Assembly: GCA_023313575.1 (NCBI GenBank)
Contig: JAJTTP010000004.1
Location: forward strand, 1,488,001 to 1,552,000
Source: Eutypella sp. D-1
Taxonomy: Eukaryota > Ascomycota > Sordariomycetes > Xylariales > Diatrypaceae
Reading direction: 5' to 3'
DNA: 64,000 bases
A program made the translations under genes and the position numbers. Under the pieces are notes generated by a model. It was not told the origin of the DNA and did not search any database. It worked only from the letters and a program-made list of their open reading frames with translations. Below are positions 13,142 to 24,847 of the stretch, one piece after another. Each line of letters begins with the position of its first letter. The first letter of the stretch is position 1.

Positions 13142-14962
13142 GTGTGGCACACCTGCCTCATCACGGAGAATCCCCATAAGTAGGAGAGGGGCCACGAGGA
13201 CAAATTGAAAAAAAAAAACCCCCCCGAGACCTGGGTTGGCTGTAGGCCAGCATTTGATACGGATTCGCTGCCTACGGTTAGTTCCTCATCAAGCCCCAAA
13301 CGTGAACCACTCGAACCCGGCTGACCCTCCCGGCGCTGGCAGGATATGAAGGCTCATTTGTCGTTGTGCCGTGGGATCTGTATTGCAATCCTCCAGCCGC
13401 ATGGCGGGCTACACGCACGACCAGGCATACAGGGGAGGAAGAGTAGTCAGATCGACTTCAAAGCGCGTCTGAAAAATTCCCATCACTCGTAGTAAAATCA
13501 GAATAGGGCACGAACATGGTGACAAAGGCAATAACGATGGATTATGAATGAGATTACGAATCGACACAATTTGACACTTTTCAAGTGACATCCCCATGGT
13601 AATCGTCAGCATGAGACGTTGATGAGCAAATAGTGTATGCATGTCTAAGGAGGCGTGATATGTACGTAAAGGCCGGGGAAATGTATTTGGGATCCGGCGA
13701 AGACCAATCCGAGGGGCTGGCTTGATATCGGATTAGAGCGGGGCTGGCGGGGTAAAACCCTCTAGCTCAGCTACCTCCAGTACTACATAAGGACGCACTG
13801 GAACTATCTAGGTACTTGTATACACTACTGGGTAATTGGAGATTAGAGCTCTAGAGTAGTTGGTGGTTGGTTCCAAGTTCCCTCGTCTGGTTGCTCAGGG
13901 CCGGTTAGGGGAGGCTCCTGTGCTTACTTAAACGGAATATTTTGTACACACATTGTACATACAAGTAAAGCTGTATGTACATACTTCTTGTGGTACATAT
14001 GATATGCCCAAGTATGGTTAGATAAGTCCCCTATACCCCAATCGATTACTGGCCGATTACTATGGTAACTGCATACATACATAGCATGCAGTAGCGCAAA
14101 AGACCGTGTGAACCTCGGCGTTGAACCTCACCTCATCCCTACGTATTTGTAGTACTTAGTACCTGTATCTACCCAGTACCTACATATACCTACATACATA
14201 CATACGGAGTAAGTATCTTTAGAGTGATTCAGGGCTGCACTGGTACATGTAAGTCTAGTATCTATTAGATGCACGAGTAGTTCTCGGCATGCGTCTCTTA
14301 CTACACAACTACAACATAAACTAACCTCCAGGACCTCCAGGGTCTGAACCCAATACAACCCTCTAGGGCTCTCTCATGTTACTTACCAACCTTGGAACTT
14401 CGAGGTTGTATACTACCTAGAAGCTGGAGAAGGCTGGCCATTGATACTTGATAGTAACCTTGGAACATACCTTGGAAGCAACCTAGAATCCTCTCATCCC
14501 ATCATCTATATACATTACCTAGGTATACATCCATAGAATAGGGTCTTGGAAACTTGGAAAACGCCTCCCGTCTTGTCTTACAGCAAAGCGGCTTGTTAAG
14601 CATTCCCCAAGCATTCCCCAAGCATCCACCAAGCCTTCTCCCAAGCCTCCTCCCAAGCCTTCTTCTCACAATCTTCTCTATCTATCTACTCGTTTTCTAC
14701 TCTCTCTGACCATTAATTGACAGATCAACCCTCCCTCTCCCAGAGTCAAGCCTCCATGTCCCGGCCATATCTTGATCACATGTGAAGGCCGTCCTTGTCT
14801 TTCTCTGTCCTTCTCTGTCCTTGCCTCTCGATTATTGTCTCATCATACTTATGTATGTCGCATCTAATATCACTACTACGACTAAATCCGAGATCATCAC
14901 CACCTACACGACGACATATGCTATTATCGTATGATTTGTCTCCTACTCGCCTCCGTTGAGTT
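13142..14962. other. intergenic region with pyrimidine-rich WDR48 promoter
   Basis: No gene is supported. The stretch contains TACATACA and TACCTAGGT-type words (about 13800-14220), a TAGAGCTCTA palindrome (13844-13853) and, next to the WD40 gene, imperfect tandem 11-12 bp units of the AAGCATTCCCC type (about 14598-14660) followed by CT-rich DNA. The latter probably belongs to the promoter or 5' UTR of the gene starting at 14963. Confidence 0.5.
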
Positions 14963-17900
14963 ATGGCCAAGAAGGCGCGTCAGAGGATAAGCTATGGTTT
15001 GTCTCCTTTTCCCCTTACTGTTTTTTTTAACATATTTTTTTTCCGTTTCTCTCTCTCTTCCCATGTCTTTGTTGTCTCAGTTTCACGTCTCGCCGCATCG
15101 CCAGTTGGCCAGGTTTCTTTTCCCCGGGGTTCACGGGTCTCTTCTCCGGGTTCTTTTGCTTCTGAAAACGCCACGCTACACCTATGACGAATACGCACGA
15201 CATACACGCTAATAGACCTCTCCCGTCCGTTCTACGAACCAATGCCCATGTGCACTGACGATGATGTCGTCCAGTCACTTGTTTAATCCCCGGAGAATGC
15301 CCCGCTTCCTTGCCCACTCGTTCGTCCCGCTCAACCGCTATTGTTGTTGCGCTGTTACACCCGAACCCGCATGCCGAGACCAGGTTGATCGATATATATT
15401 ACATATATACATAAGTATATCTATATATATCTATATATATGTTGATCATTTATTACACGTCTACCTACATACCACATACTAAGCACGCGCCAAGCACACA
15501 CCCGCCTGCTCTGACACGGTGAATTAACTTTGTTTCCTTGTAGTTCTTGAGCTTGATCACTCTTCATCTGGTGGCCACAGACTTGGCGTGAATGGCCTTG
15601 CTTTCGACAACATCAACGATATCCTGTGAGTGTCGCGCTCGACTGTCGCCCATCGTGGCCCGCCGTGCCCGTGATCGCGCGTCATACTCGACTACGCGCC
15701 TGCGGCGTTTGCAGCGTCTGCGCAAAACCCATTCCCTGTCCTGCCACTAACCTACGTATGTAGCTATTCTGGAGGCAGAGACGGCGTCGTCTGTGCCTGG
15801 GATCTGAACCTCGATCGAAGCAGAGCATCGAATGGCGATTCGAAACCGAAACCCGCCGCTTCCCGATTTCGCGCCTCGACCCAGGCCCATACCCATTGGG
15901 TCAACGATATCGCCCTCGCCTCGAATAATTCCACCCTCGTATCTGCTTCCTCCGACCTGACCGTGAAGGTATGGCGCCCGACAGCCGCCGATAACGAGGC
16001 GCATACCATCGGCCAGCATGCCGACTACGTCAAGTGCGTCGCGAGCCCGAGCTGGGCTGATTGGGCCGCCTCGGGTGGTCTCGATCGGAAGATATACCTC
16101 TGGGACCTCAATGGCAAGGGGAAGTCTTTAGAGATCGATGTGAGTGGCGAGGAGGTTACCGAGAAGGGCTCCGTCTACGCCCTCAGCGTGGGCCGCAGCA
16201 TCCTGGCCAGCGGTGGTCCCGAGTCGATAGTGCGCCTCTGGGATCCCAAATCTGGCAAGGGGGTGACCAAGTTCGTCGGTCACACCGACAACATCCGCTC
16301 CGTCCGCGTCAACGAGTCCGGCGACACTGTCATGACCGCGAGTTCCGACCAGACGGTCAAGGTATGGAGCGTCACCGCTGGCAGGTGCATGTACACTTTG
16401 ACCATGCACAACGATAGCGTCTGGTCGCTTTTCTCCGACCACCCGGAGCTCGCCGTCTTTTATAGTAGCGACCGGTCCGGCATGGTCGTCAAGACGGACA
16501 CCCGGGGAACGCACGACATGGACGAGGGTCTGTCCGTCGCTATAGCCCAGGAGCACAATGGCGTGAGCAAGGTCGTGGCCAGCGAGGATTTCATCTGGAC
16601 AGCTTCCGCCAGCTCCTCGATTAATAGATGGAGGAACGTGGATACTGGTCTAGATGCGCCGCTCCCCGAGTCTTTCAGACAGGCGCGGGCTGCCGTCCTC
16701 AGCTCGAAATCGCGACACGCGTCCATGTCCTCCTTCCGCAGGGCGGAGAGCGACGGGTCGGAGAGGAAAGAGATTCCGGAAAGGTCGATACTACGGGTTT
16801 CTAATACGGCCAAGTTCCCGCCGCGCATAACGGACCCGATCGAGCCGAATCCTACGGCCTCGCCTAGAACCATCCCAGAGATCGACCCCGATCCCGCTGA
16901 CCAGATCATAGAACCGATACACCAGCTCCCGGAAGAGACGATTGAAGGCCAAAACGGACTGGTGAAGCACAAGCTGCTCAGCGATAGGCGCCGCGTCTTG
17001 ACCCTGGATACTGCCGGGGATGTGCTGCTCTGGGATTTGATAAGGGTAGGTCTGCCATTCACGTAGTTTTCGAGGTGTAAATGGCGCTGATCATTGTAGT
17101 GCGAGGTGATACAAAGATTCGGCAAGAGACATCTCGAAGATGTTGAGCCGGAAGTGAACACCCTTGAAGCGGTGGCGCCTTGGTGCTCGATCGACACTAG
17201 CTCCGGAAACCTCACCGTAGTTTTGGAGCCTTTCAACTGCTTCGACGCAGAGATGTATGCCGACGAGCTGACGCTAGATGAACCGATCGAGTTCCGGGAA
17301 GATCAGAGAAGTAGGCAACGCACACAAAATTGGTGGAAAAGCTCGAAACTGACAGTAGCCTAGTCAATCTCGGGAGATGGATACTCCGGTACCTGTTCGC
17401 AAAGCTCATCGACGAAGAGATCAAACGCGATGAGTCGTACCGGCAAAAGCTGAACGAGAACGTTGAGAGGCGACAATCCGTTGGGAGGATAGACCCGCCC
17501 CCTACGATATCTATACCGACCCCGCCAGGCTGGCAGTCGGCCGACTCCCCCGTAACGACACCGAGGGCGAATGGAAACGGCCTCCTAGCGGCGACGCCGG
17601 GACTGGGTATAGGAGTGGCTACACCCGCCACGCACCTTGCAGGGGTACCGGAGAACTTCCCTACCCCTACCAGCCCCGTCAGGAAACCGTCCACGCAGCT
17701 CAACCGGCCCTCTGGCGAGGATTACTTCTCGAGCGACATCAGTTCGGTCGACGCAGCGTCAGCGTCGAAACCAGCCACCACGCCTGCGACGGCGGAAACG
17801 CCGTCGACGAAAGAAGAAACCCCGCAGTCGCCAACAGACGCCAAGACCAAGGAGAAGGACGGCGCGAAATCTCCCAGCACGCCATTTGCTAAGAAGTTTA

Positions 17901-18883
17901 GGATGGGCATGTCCTTCGGCTCAAAGAAGACGGGAAGATCCGCGTCCGTAAGTGTGGAGAAGGAAAAGCCTGCGGCGGCGGAAGAGAAGTCGGACGAGAA
18001 CAAATCCGAGTCGTCCTCGAACCACGAAAAGGAGTTTGACGACTGTTTCCGCGGCGTCATCCAGAAGATACGGAACGAGTACGAGAAGCAGCTCCAGGAG
18101 GCTCCCGACAAGCTGGTCGAGACGCGCGTGACCCCGAGTCTGCCTATCGATACTCCCGTGCTCAAGCTTCCGCCGGGCACCAGGGTCATCATACAGGAGG
18201 AGACGTCCGGGGGCAGTGCGAACCTGTATCGGGGCACGGTGGAGACGGTCGGAAAGGATGCCGACATCATCGAGGAGAAGGCCCCGATGTGGCTTGGCGA
18301 GGTGCTCTTAACAGTGAGTTGACACCCGTGCGTGAATAATTGGTACCTAATCTAACCCGTGTAGAACACATTACCTCCGAAGGACCCGGTCAAGATCTCG
18401 TTCGTGCTGCACCCGTGGCAGGACTCGTTACCAAGCATAACGGCTTCCGACGGCAACAACCGCCTCAACGCAAACAGGATGTTGAGGGTCAGGAAGATCC
18501 TGTCGTATGTGGCTGAGAGGATAGACCCGACATACAACGAAGACGACCCGGATGCGCTTAGACCGGAAGAGTTCCTAGAACTATATTGCAATGACCAGGT
18601 TGGTGCCACTCCCTCCCTGCCCTTCTCCCTTGTCGACCTAGATACTGACACCGCTTCGCAGCTGCTGCCTAACACGATGACCCTCGCGACCCTGCGCGCG
18701 CACATATGGAAGGGAGCTTACGACGTGCTCCTATACTATAAGGCTAACGGCCGAAAGGAAATCCCCAAGGAGCTGCCGCCCCCGCCACCGCCCGAGGAGA
18801 GAGTGACGACGGCCCAGGTGGAGGAGACGTCTGCGGACCCGACGTCGCAGGCCCCAGCGACAGCCGTGGCGATTGCTGGCTGA
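14963..18883 (+). CDS. bun107: WDR48/Bun107-type WD40 protein, deubiquitinase regulator
   Basis: Seven exons encode 1004 aa: 14963-14996, 15544-15625, 15764-17045, 17100-17310, 17364-18313, 18365-18598 and 18662-18883; all junction phases fit. The start [11 protein letters not shown], then GVNGLAFD and [14 protein letters not shown], is typical of the fungal WDR48 family. WD40 repeats fill residues about 20-330 ([37 protein letters not shown]). The block [16 protein letters not shown] follows, then a long Ser/Pro/Lys-rich insert (about 550-780). The C-terminal WDR48 (DUF3337) domain contains ISFVLHPW and [16 protein letters not shown]. In fission yeast Bun107 binds and localises the deubiquitinase Ubp9, and human WDR48 activates USP1, USP12 and USP46; the same role is inferred here. 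Intron 1 is long (547 nt) and holds an AT microsatellite. The last intron (63 nt) is stop-free and a multiple of three, so an unspliced form would add 21 residues. Confidence 0.93.
15384..15447. repeat. AT microsatellite in WDR48 intron 1, flanked by GTTGATC
   Basis: About 50 nt of TATATA-type sequence (15391-15440) lies within the 547-nt first intron. It is bounded by two direct copies of GTTGATC (15384-15390 and 15441-15447). Confidence 0.85.
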
Positions 18884-19252
18884 GAGTAGGGTTGCGTCCA
18901 TGCTCCCTAGCCCTTCCTGGAGATGTTGACGGAGATGTTGACTGAGAAGGATATCAGGGTATCTTGATCTATACGCGAGTGTATCTAAAGGTCGGGGGGG
19001 TATCTGTCCTCCTATTTTGTACATAGACCGGTCTCAACCCGCTTCCGGCGTCCCGTTACCCCGGGGGAAAATTCAGATGTACACAGAATTTGATGTCGCC
19101 TCCACAAGAGCATCCTCCACAATCGCATAGCCGACCTCGTCTTTGCATGCCTTAACTGGTCTCCGTGACACAACGTTAGGTTTTTAGTACACTAGATCTG
19201 CAACCCCAACCCCATGCAGACCTAAATGGTGGGGGCCGCCGTGCACACCCCC
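18884..19252. other. convergent intergenic spacer
   Basis: The 3' ends of the WD40 gene (plus) and the mitochondrial carrier gene (minus) face each other across 369 bp. No further coding or RNA feature was seen. The spacer presumably holds both polyadenylation regions. Confidence 0.6.
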
Positions 19253-20185
19253 TTAGAAGACGCGGGCGCCCTGCAGGGCGTTAACGGCCCACTGGTAGCT
19301 GCCGAGGAAGACGGCGCCGCCGACGCCGATCCAGGCGACGCGGGGGCCGACGCCAGCGAAGAAGGGGCGCAGGCCGTGCGCAGCCCAGATATCGCGCAGC
19401 ACGGTGAGCACGCCCTCGCGGCCGCTCGACAACATCACACGCGTCTTGAGCACGTCGAGCGGCGTCGTCGCGAACGCCGCGATCGCGCCGCTCACGCTGC
19501 CGTACAGCGCGCTCTCGGCGGCGCTCACGTCGCCCCCTCCGCCCCAGCCGCCCCCGCTGCCTATCCTATTTGTTGAGATTTGGATTTGCTGTTGCCGATG
19601 CCGCCGCCGCCGCCGCCCCCACCCCTTCAGCGCCTCCCACAAAGGGAACTGGATCACGGTGAAAGGGACCTCGCGCATGACGGTGATGCCCCAGCCGCGG
19701 TAGAGCTCGCGCCAGACGCGGGACAGGCCACCCGCCGCCGGGTCCCGGTGTAGCGCGAGGATGGCGCGCAGGGCCGCCCACGACGAGCCGCCGTGCTGGC
19801 CGGCCTGGGCGCGCTGCTTGACGACCTCGGTAGGCACGCGAACGGCGCAGGCGGCGACCTCGCCGAGCGACGCCGCGAGCATGTGTGCGAGGGCGTCTTG
19901 GCCCCCTCCACCGAGATTCCCCGCCGGCGACGACAAAGCCCCCTTGACGCCCTCGTACGTGCAGAAGAAGAAGGCGGCGCCCGGCGCGGAACCCACGACC
20001 GCGGACCCCAGGCCCCGGTACACGCCCCGGAACCCGCCGGACGCGAAGAACCCCGCCCGCGACTGCAGCCGCGTCTTCAGCGTGTCGAGCGGGAAGAGCG
20101 ATACGTCCACCGTCGTCCCCGCGATCCCGCCCGCTAATAGCGCCGTCCGGAACGAGGGGAGTGGCTCCGCTGGCGTGCCGGACAT
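19253..20185 (-). CDS. pet8: mitochondrial S-adenosylmethionine carrier (Pet8/SAMC type)
   Basis: Single exon, 310 aa, an SLC25 family inner-membrane carrier. Three repeats carry the PxDxxKxR signature: [10 protein letters not shown] near residue 32, [10 protein letters not shown] near 117 and [10 protein letters not shown] near 245. The order [21 protein letters not shown], then [21 protein letters not shown], is characteristic of SAM carriers, which import S-adenosylmethionine into mitochondria in exchange for S-adenosylhomocysteine. SAM feeds tRNA, rRNA and protein methylation and biotin and lipoate synthesis there. An Arg/Gln/Gly-rich insert (about residues 185-225) separates the second and third repeats and is longer than usual. 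The start is the only ATG before the first repeat. The gene is divergent from the TilS gene, with 728 bp between the two start codons. Confidence 0.92.
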   Translation of the reverse strand: MSGTPAEPLPSFRTALLAGGIAGTTVDVSLFPLDTLKTRLQSRAGFFASGGFRGVYRGLGSAVVGSAPGAAFFFCTYEGVKGALSSPAGNLGGGGQDALAHMLAASLGEVAACAVRVPTEVVKQRAQAGQHGGSSWAALRAILALHRDPAAGGLSRVWRELYRGWGITVMREVPFTVIQFPLWEALKGWGRRRRRHRQQQIQISTNRIGSGGGWGGGGDVSAAESALYGSVSGAIAAFATTPLDVLKTRVMLSSGREGVLTVLRDIWAAHGLRPFFAGVGPRVAWIGVGGAVFLGSYQWAVNALQGARVF

Positions 20186-20913
20186 CGTGTCGGGGTGGGT
20201 GGGGTCGGGTGGGGTTGCGGTCTTTTTTTTTTGTATAGATTTGGCCGTAGATGCAATGTCCTGGTTATGTACGTATCACGGACTGAGAGGAGGGGGGTGT
20301 TGAGGTGTTTAGTAAGGGCGGCGGTGGTGGTGGTGGGTCGTCGTCGTGAGGGAGCGCATGTGGGGAGGATGACATGGAGCGAGGAAGTGAAAAAATTGAC
20401 ATTCAATTCGGGTCAATGGCAATGTACGCTTTCTTAAAAGAGTAGCCTGTAATTCCTCGGCTATGAAGCGTGAGATCCTGTCATTTCCATTGTGTTCTGT
20501 TTTGCAATGAGAGAGAGTGTGTGTGAGAGCGAGAACGGGGAATTACGGTCAAAGGCAAAAAAATCGAGAAGATTAACGGCAGCTCCGAAGACGGCGGATT
20601 AGGTCGGCTCGGAGCTCCAGGGCCGTGAGGTCATTACTTTAGCGATGTACTTCCACTAAGTGGGCTATGAGGGGTGAGACTTACAGGGGTTCCCAAGGAT
20701 TCTCGTATTCCCATTGGCTACAATTAGAGCTCTAGTTGAACGATCCCCTGAAAATTGAAAAAAAAATAAGTCGTCCATATCTTCCAGGTCGCACTTCACA
20801 CACAATTAACTTCACGGATCGGATCGACAGATGGGACACGGTCGCTAGATTGGAGGCATTGGACTCTCCAACGTATAGAAGGCTCGCTCAGGCTCGGTCG
20901 AAAACGAGATGGG
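20186..20913. promoter_or_regulatory. shared divergent promoter region, pet8 / tilS
   Basis: The 728-bp region lies between two divergently transcribed genes of mitochondrial function. It contains a T9 run near 20222, a GT/GTCG-rich stretch (about 20280-20350), an AGAGAGTGTGTGTGAGAG tract near 20510 and a TAGAGCTCTA palindrome (20725-20734). No binding site was assigned. Confidence 0.45.
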
Positions 20914-23149
20914 ATGAGCATCCTTCCACATGTATTACACACGTGTGCCCGGCCGATCAGCATCGCTGAGTTCGCCGAAGCCGTTCGCGCGACATGTCCT
21001 CCCCGCTTTCCCAAGTCACGGGGGATCAGGCATAGACCAGTTGGTAAGTCCATTGCGATCCCTAGTCGACGTGTGTAGGGCCTCGTTTTTTTCTCATCAT
21101 CATGCTAATCCGTACTGTGTAGGGCTTGCCATCAGCGGCGGCGTAGACTCTATGGCCCTGGCCTTCCTGTGCTCTAGGCTGCGGGCACAAGACCCGGATT
21201 TCAGGATCTCGGACCACCCCGTCTCCATGTTCCGTGGTTTCGTGATCGATCATGGTCTTAGGGAGGGATCATCTGACGAGGCGCGCAACGTCGCTCGCGC
21301 CGTGCAAGCCATGCATCCCTACATCTACGGGCAAGTCTACCCTCTGAACTGGACCAAGGTGCTGCGCGACGAGCGCCACCCCACGGAGCTTCCCAACATC
21401 GAGAGCGTGGCCCGCCGGCTGCGCTATCAGAAGCTCGGCGCCATCTGCGCCTTCTACTGCATGGCCAGCATGCTGGTGGCCCACCACGAGGACGACCAGT
21501 ACGAGACCGTCCTCATGCGACTGCTGCAGGGCCACCGCGGCCGCGGCCTGCGCGGCATGAAGAGCGCCGGCGGCATACCCGAGTGCGAGGGCGTGTACGG
21601 CGCTTACCGAAGCGGCTACGTAAATGATCAGAAGCGGGATCATCCGCTGTACAACAACAAAGTGGATAAGAGCGAGCTTAGACGCTTAAGGCGGCTCCTC
21701 CTCAGCGAGTTCCAATATCAGAAGCACGAGGATGATGATGAAGACGTCTACGAGGGCGAGGACGCAGATGAGAGTGCCTATGCACACCCTGGTATGCAAG
21801 GCATAGAAAACATAGAAAACATGGACCTAAGCAACGTCCGCCCACTAGCACGCAGCGCGTCCGCCGAGATGGAGAACATCGAAATCGAGGACGGGGGGCT
21901 CGTCATCTATCGCCCGTTGCTCGGGTTCAGCAAAGACCGGCTGATCGCGACATGTCTTGCGAATAATATTCCGTGGTGGGAAGACAAGACCAACCACGAT
22001 GCCACCCTCACCCTGCGAAACGCCGTCAGACACCTGTACAAGGGCCACGACCTCCCTAGAGCGTTGCAGAAACCCGCCATCCTCGACCTCTCCCGCAGGT
22101 GTGCGAGGAGAGTCCAGGCGCAGGAGGAGGCTGCCAACAGGCTGTTGAGCCGGGCGGTCATCCGCGACTTTCAGCCGAACGTGGGGACCGCCGTGGTCCA
22201 GTTCCCCGCATGCGAGCTGCGGCCATCGCGACGGGACACAAGATCGGAGGAACGCTGGCAGGCGCGCATGGCGCAAAAGCGGGAGATTGCCGGGGTCCTG
22301 GTTCAGAAGATCCTTGCGCTGGTGAGCCCGGAGCCCGCGCCGCCGTCCCTGGCCAATCTCGGGACCACGATATCCCGCCTCTTCCCGTCCCTCGCGAGTT
22401 TCTCCGAGGCCGGCCTGGTATCCCCGGTAAAGGCATTCAACATCGCGGGTGTCCATCTCATCCCGACGGAGTCCGACCCCCGGACGTGGTACCTCACGCG
22501 GATGCCCTACCCGGCCAACCAGCCGCTGCCCTGGTTCCGCATGCCGTACTGGTCGCTGATACGGAGGGAGTTCCATTCCGGCGAGCTGGCCTCCAAGACG
22601 GATGACTATGCCCGTAACCTCCAGCGCTGGACCTGGTCCAAGTGGATGCGGTGGCAGCTGTGGGACAACCGGTACTGGATCCGGCTGACGCACCGGCTAC
22701 CGTACCGCGTGGTCGTGCAGCCGTTCGCCAAGAAGCACGCAGCGGCGCTCCGCGCGCAACTGACCCCGCATAACCGCGCCCGTCTCGAGACCCTGCTCCG
22801 CCGCCACGCCCCCGGAAAAGTGCGCTACACGCTGCCGGCCCTCTACCTCGAGGAGCCCCTCGACCTCGCCGATGTCCGCCCCCGCCCGGACTACCCGATG
22901 CCGGGCGCCGTACCCGAGGGCGCGGCCCGCCACGGTAGGAACGCGTCGACGGCGGCGGAGGCGATGGCGTCAGCAGCAGCAGCGGCGGGAAAGATCCAGA
23001 TCCTCGCGCTCCCCAGCCTCGACGTCCGCGTCCGGCGGCTCGACGACTGGCTGCGCTACGAGATCAGGTATAAGATGGTCGACCGCGGCACGCTCGAGAC
23101 GGCGGGCGGGCTCGCCAGCGGGGGCTTCGACGCCGCGCGTAAGGGTTGA
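20914..23149 (+). CDS. tilS: tRNA(Ile)-lysidine synthetase (TilS-like), probably mitochondrial
   Basis: Two exons, 20914-21043 and 21123-23149, give 718 aa. TilS ligates lysine to C34 of AUA-reading tRNA(Ile), an ATP-dependent step; fungal homologues presumably act on mitochondrial tRNA. The PP-loop ATP-binding motif SGGVDS is at residues 48-53. Downstream are LPNIESVARRLRYQKL, LLVAHHEDDQYETVLMRLL and RPLLGFSKDRLIATC with WWEDKTNHDATLTLRNAVR, all typical of the family. The 79-nt intron has donor GTAAGT, branch CTAAT and acceptor TGTAG. Splicing gives RHRPV|GLAISGG and a family-like N-terminus (ARPISIAEF, ATCPPRFP) that could include a mitochondrial targeting segment. Reading straight through the intron from the ATG at 20930 is also open but yields a non-family N-terminus. 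An Asp/Glu-rich insert near 21735-21770 is lineage-specific. Confidence 0.88.
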
Positions 23150-23525
23150 ACCTACGTATCTGAGTTTCCACGGCTTTGGTGACTATAGGCGAATAAACAT
23201 AATAGACTCACTCGTCCCGAAACATAGCTCTACCATGCAGGCTATTCCTAGTGTCTTGAGGCAGCGTTGCCTAAATGCCTATCGTGCATCCTCGAAGGTA
23301 GACGCGTCACTGCCCAATTCTCAACCTTAATTTGCCTACTGTGTATACTGGTGATAGATGACCATACTGAAGGCAATAAACGATGTAGGCATAACCTACC
23401 CTAAATTTACATTTAAACTTTTCTCGTCGATTTGTCTATTTAAGCCGACCGTCGACCGTCGACCCTCAACCCTCGACTTTCAATCTCCCCTGATCAGACC
23501 ATCCGTGACACTTGATACCACCAAC

Positions 23526-24847
23526 ATGGCTCACTTCAGGGATCTACCCGTCGAGATTCTCCATACTATTGTGGGCTATCTGGGTCAAGAGGATGCGAAG
23601 CGCGTCCGCCTCATCTGCCGCAACTTCACCTCCGTCTCGCTGTCGGCTCTGTTCCGCAGCGTCGCGTTCTCCCACCTAAGGCGGGACAAAGAGATCTTGG
23701 AGGAGATCGCTGCACGCCCCCACATTGCACAACACATACGAGAGCTGGTTTACTACGAGCACTTCGTGGATAACTAGAGGTCACCCGGTGGTCCTAGAAA
23801 CGACAGCGAGGGATGCCGTCTTCACTTCTTCCAGCTCCTCCGGAACTTTCCCAACCTCGACACTTTCGTGTCCGTTCCCATGCCCAAGGACCGCCTCATC
23901 GCGCACGAGCGCCACGGTGGAACCCTGAACCTGCTCTTGGCGTGCCTGACGAGCCCATTGGGTCATCGCAATCATGGTTTTGAGGAATTCCTGATGCCGG
24001 CCATGGCCCTGCCTGAATCCCGGGTCGTCAACCTCCGCTTCGTGGAGGCGCGCCGTCGCAAGGTTGCCATGGCGCATGCTTCCCCCTTTCCTGCGAATCC
24101 GGCGGCCTTCCGCGCCCTGACGTCCATCGACATGTCCGTCAATTATCTCGAGACCTTATCACAGCGCTCTGAAGTCGACGGCGACCAGCCACATGCTCTA
24201 GCCGAATGTCTGCGCGCCGCCACGGGACTACGTCATTTAAAGCTACGGCGCATCGGGTTGGGCATAAGCAAACGCGAACTTACTAGGCACTGCATTTTGC
24301 GAGACCTTTTCCATGTAAGAGCTCAAGATCCACGCCCCAAATCTTCAAGCAGCTACTCTTCCACGTCGGCTTTTGCGGCATATGAAAAAAAAAAGAGCTA
24401 AACTCACAAATAACTTTATAGGACAGCTACTAGCCACAGCTGAGATCGCTCCATCTAGTGAATATCGAGAATGGGGCTGTCGGTGTCAGCGAGGTCCTCC
24501 AGAAGCACGCCAAGACTCTACAATCGCTTCAGTTCAACGATTGTCTTGTGAGCGCGGCAGACCTCAACCGGATGAGAGGCATGGGCCTTCTTCGCCTCGA
24601 TTCCATCCAGCTCACCTGGAAGCATCCTAAACCCTGCCAAGTAGACGAGGCCCAGCTGCTCTCGTACCTCAAGGGAGTCGCCGGTCACTGCATCACCGAG
24701 CGGGGCGATCTCGCTCTGCTTGAGGAGGACAAAGCAGAAGCGGCCATAATTATCACCAGCAACGACAGGAACGTGTGGGAACCTCTCAACTATAACATCG
24801 AAGACTCTGGTCACCACCCCGCATTGAGATTCTTGTTAGGACGTTAA
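23526..24847 (+). pseudogene. F-box protein gene with one in-frame stop
   Basis: The start MAHFRDLPVEILHTIVGYL, followed by VRLICRNF and SALFRSVAFS, is an F-box, the Skp1-binding part of SCF ubiquitin ligases. After 83 codons the frame meets a single TAG at 23775, then stays open in the same frame to a canonical donor (GTAAGA at 24315). The second exon (from 24434 or 24440 to 24847) resumes in phase with LRSLHLVNIENGAVG, typical of the C-terminal half of sordariomycete F-box proteins. Without the TAG the product would be about 400 aa, a normal length. The flanking sequence reads like protein on both sides, so I interpret the TAG as a nonsense mutation or, less likely, part of an unusual intron. 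Readthrough or a sequencing error remain possible. The truncated 83-aa product would keep the F-box but have no substrate-binding part. Confidence 0.7.
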
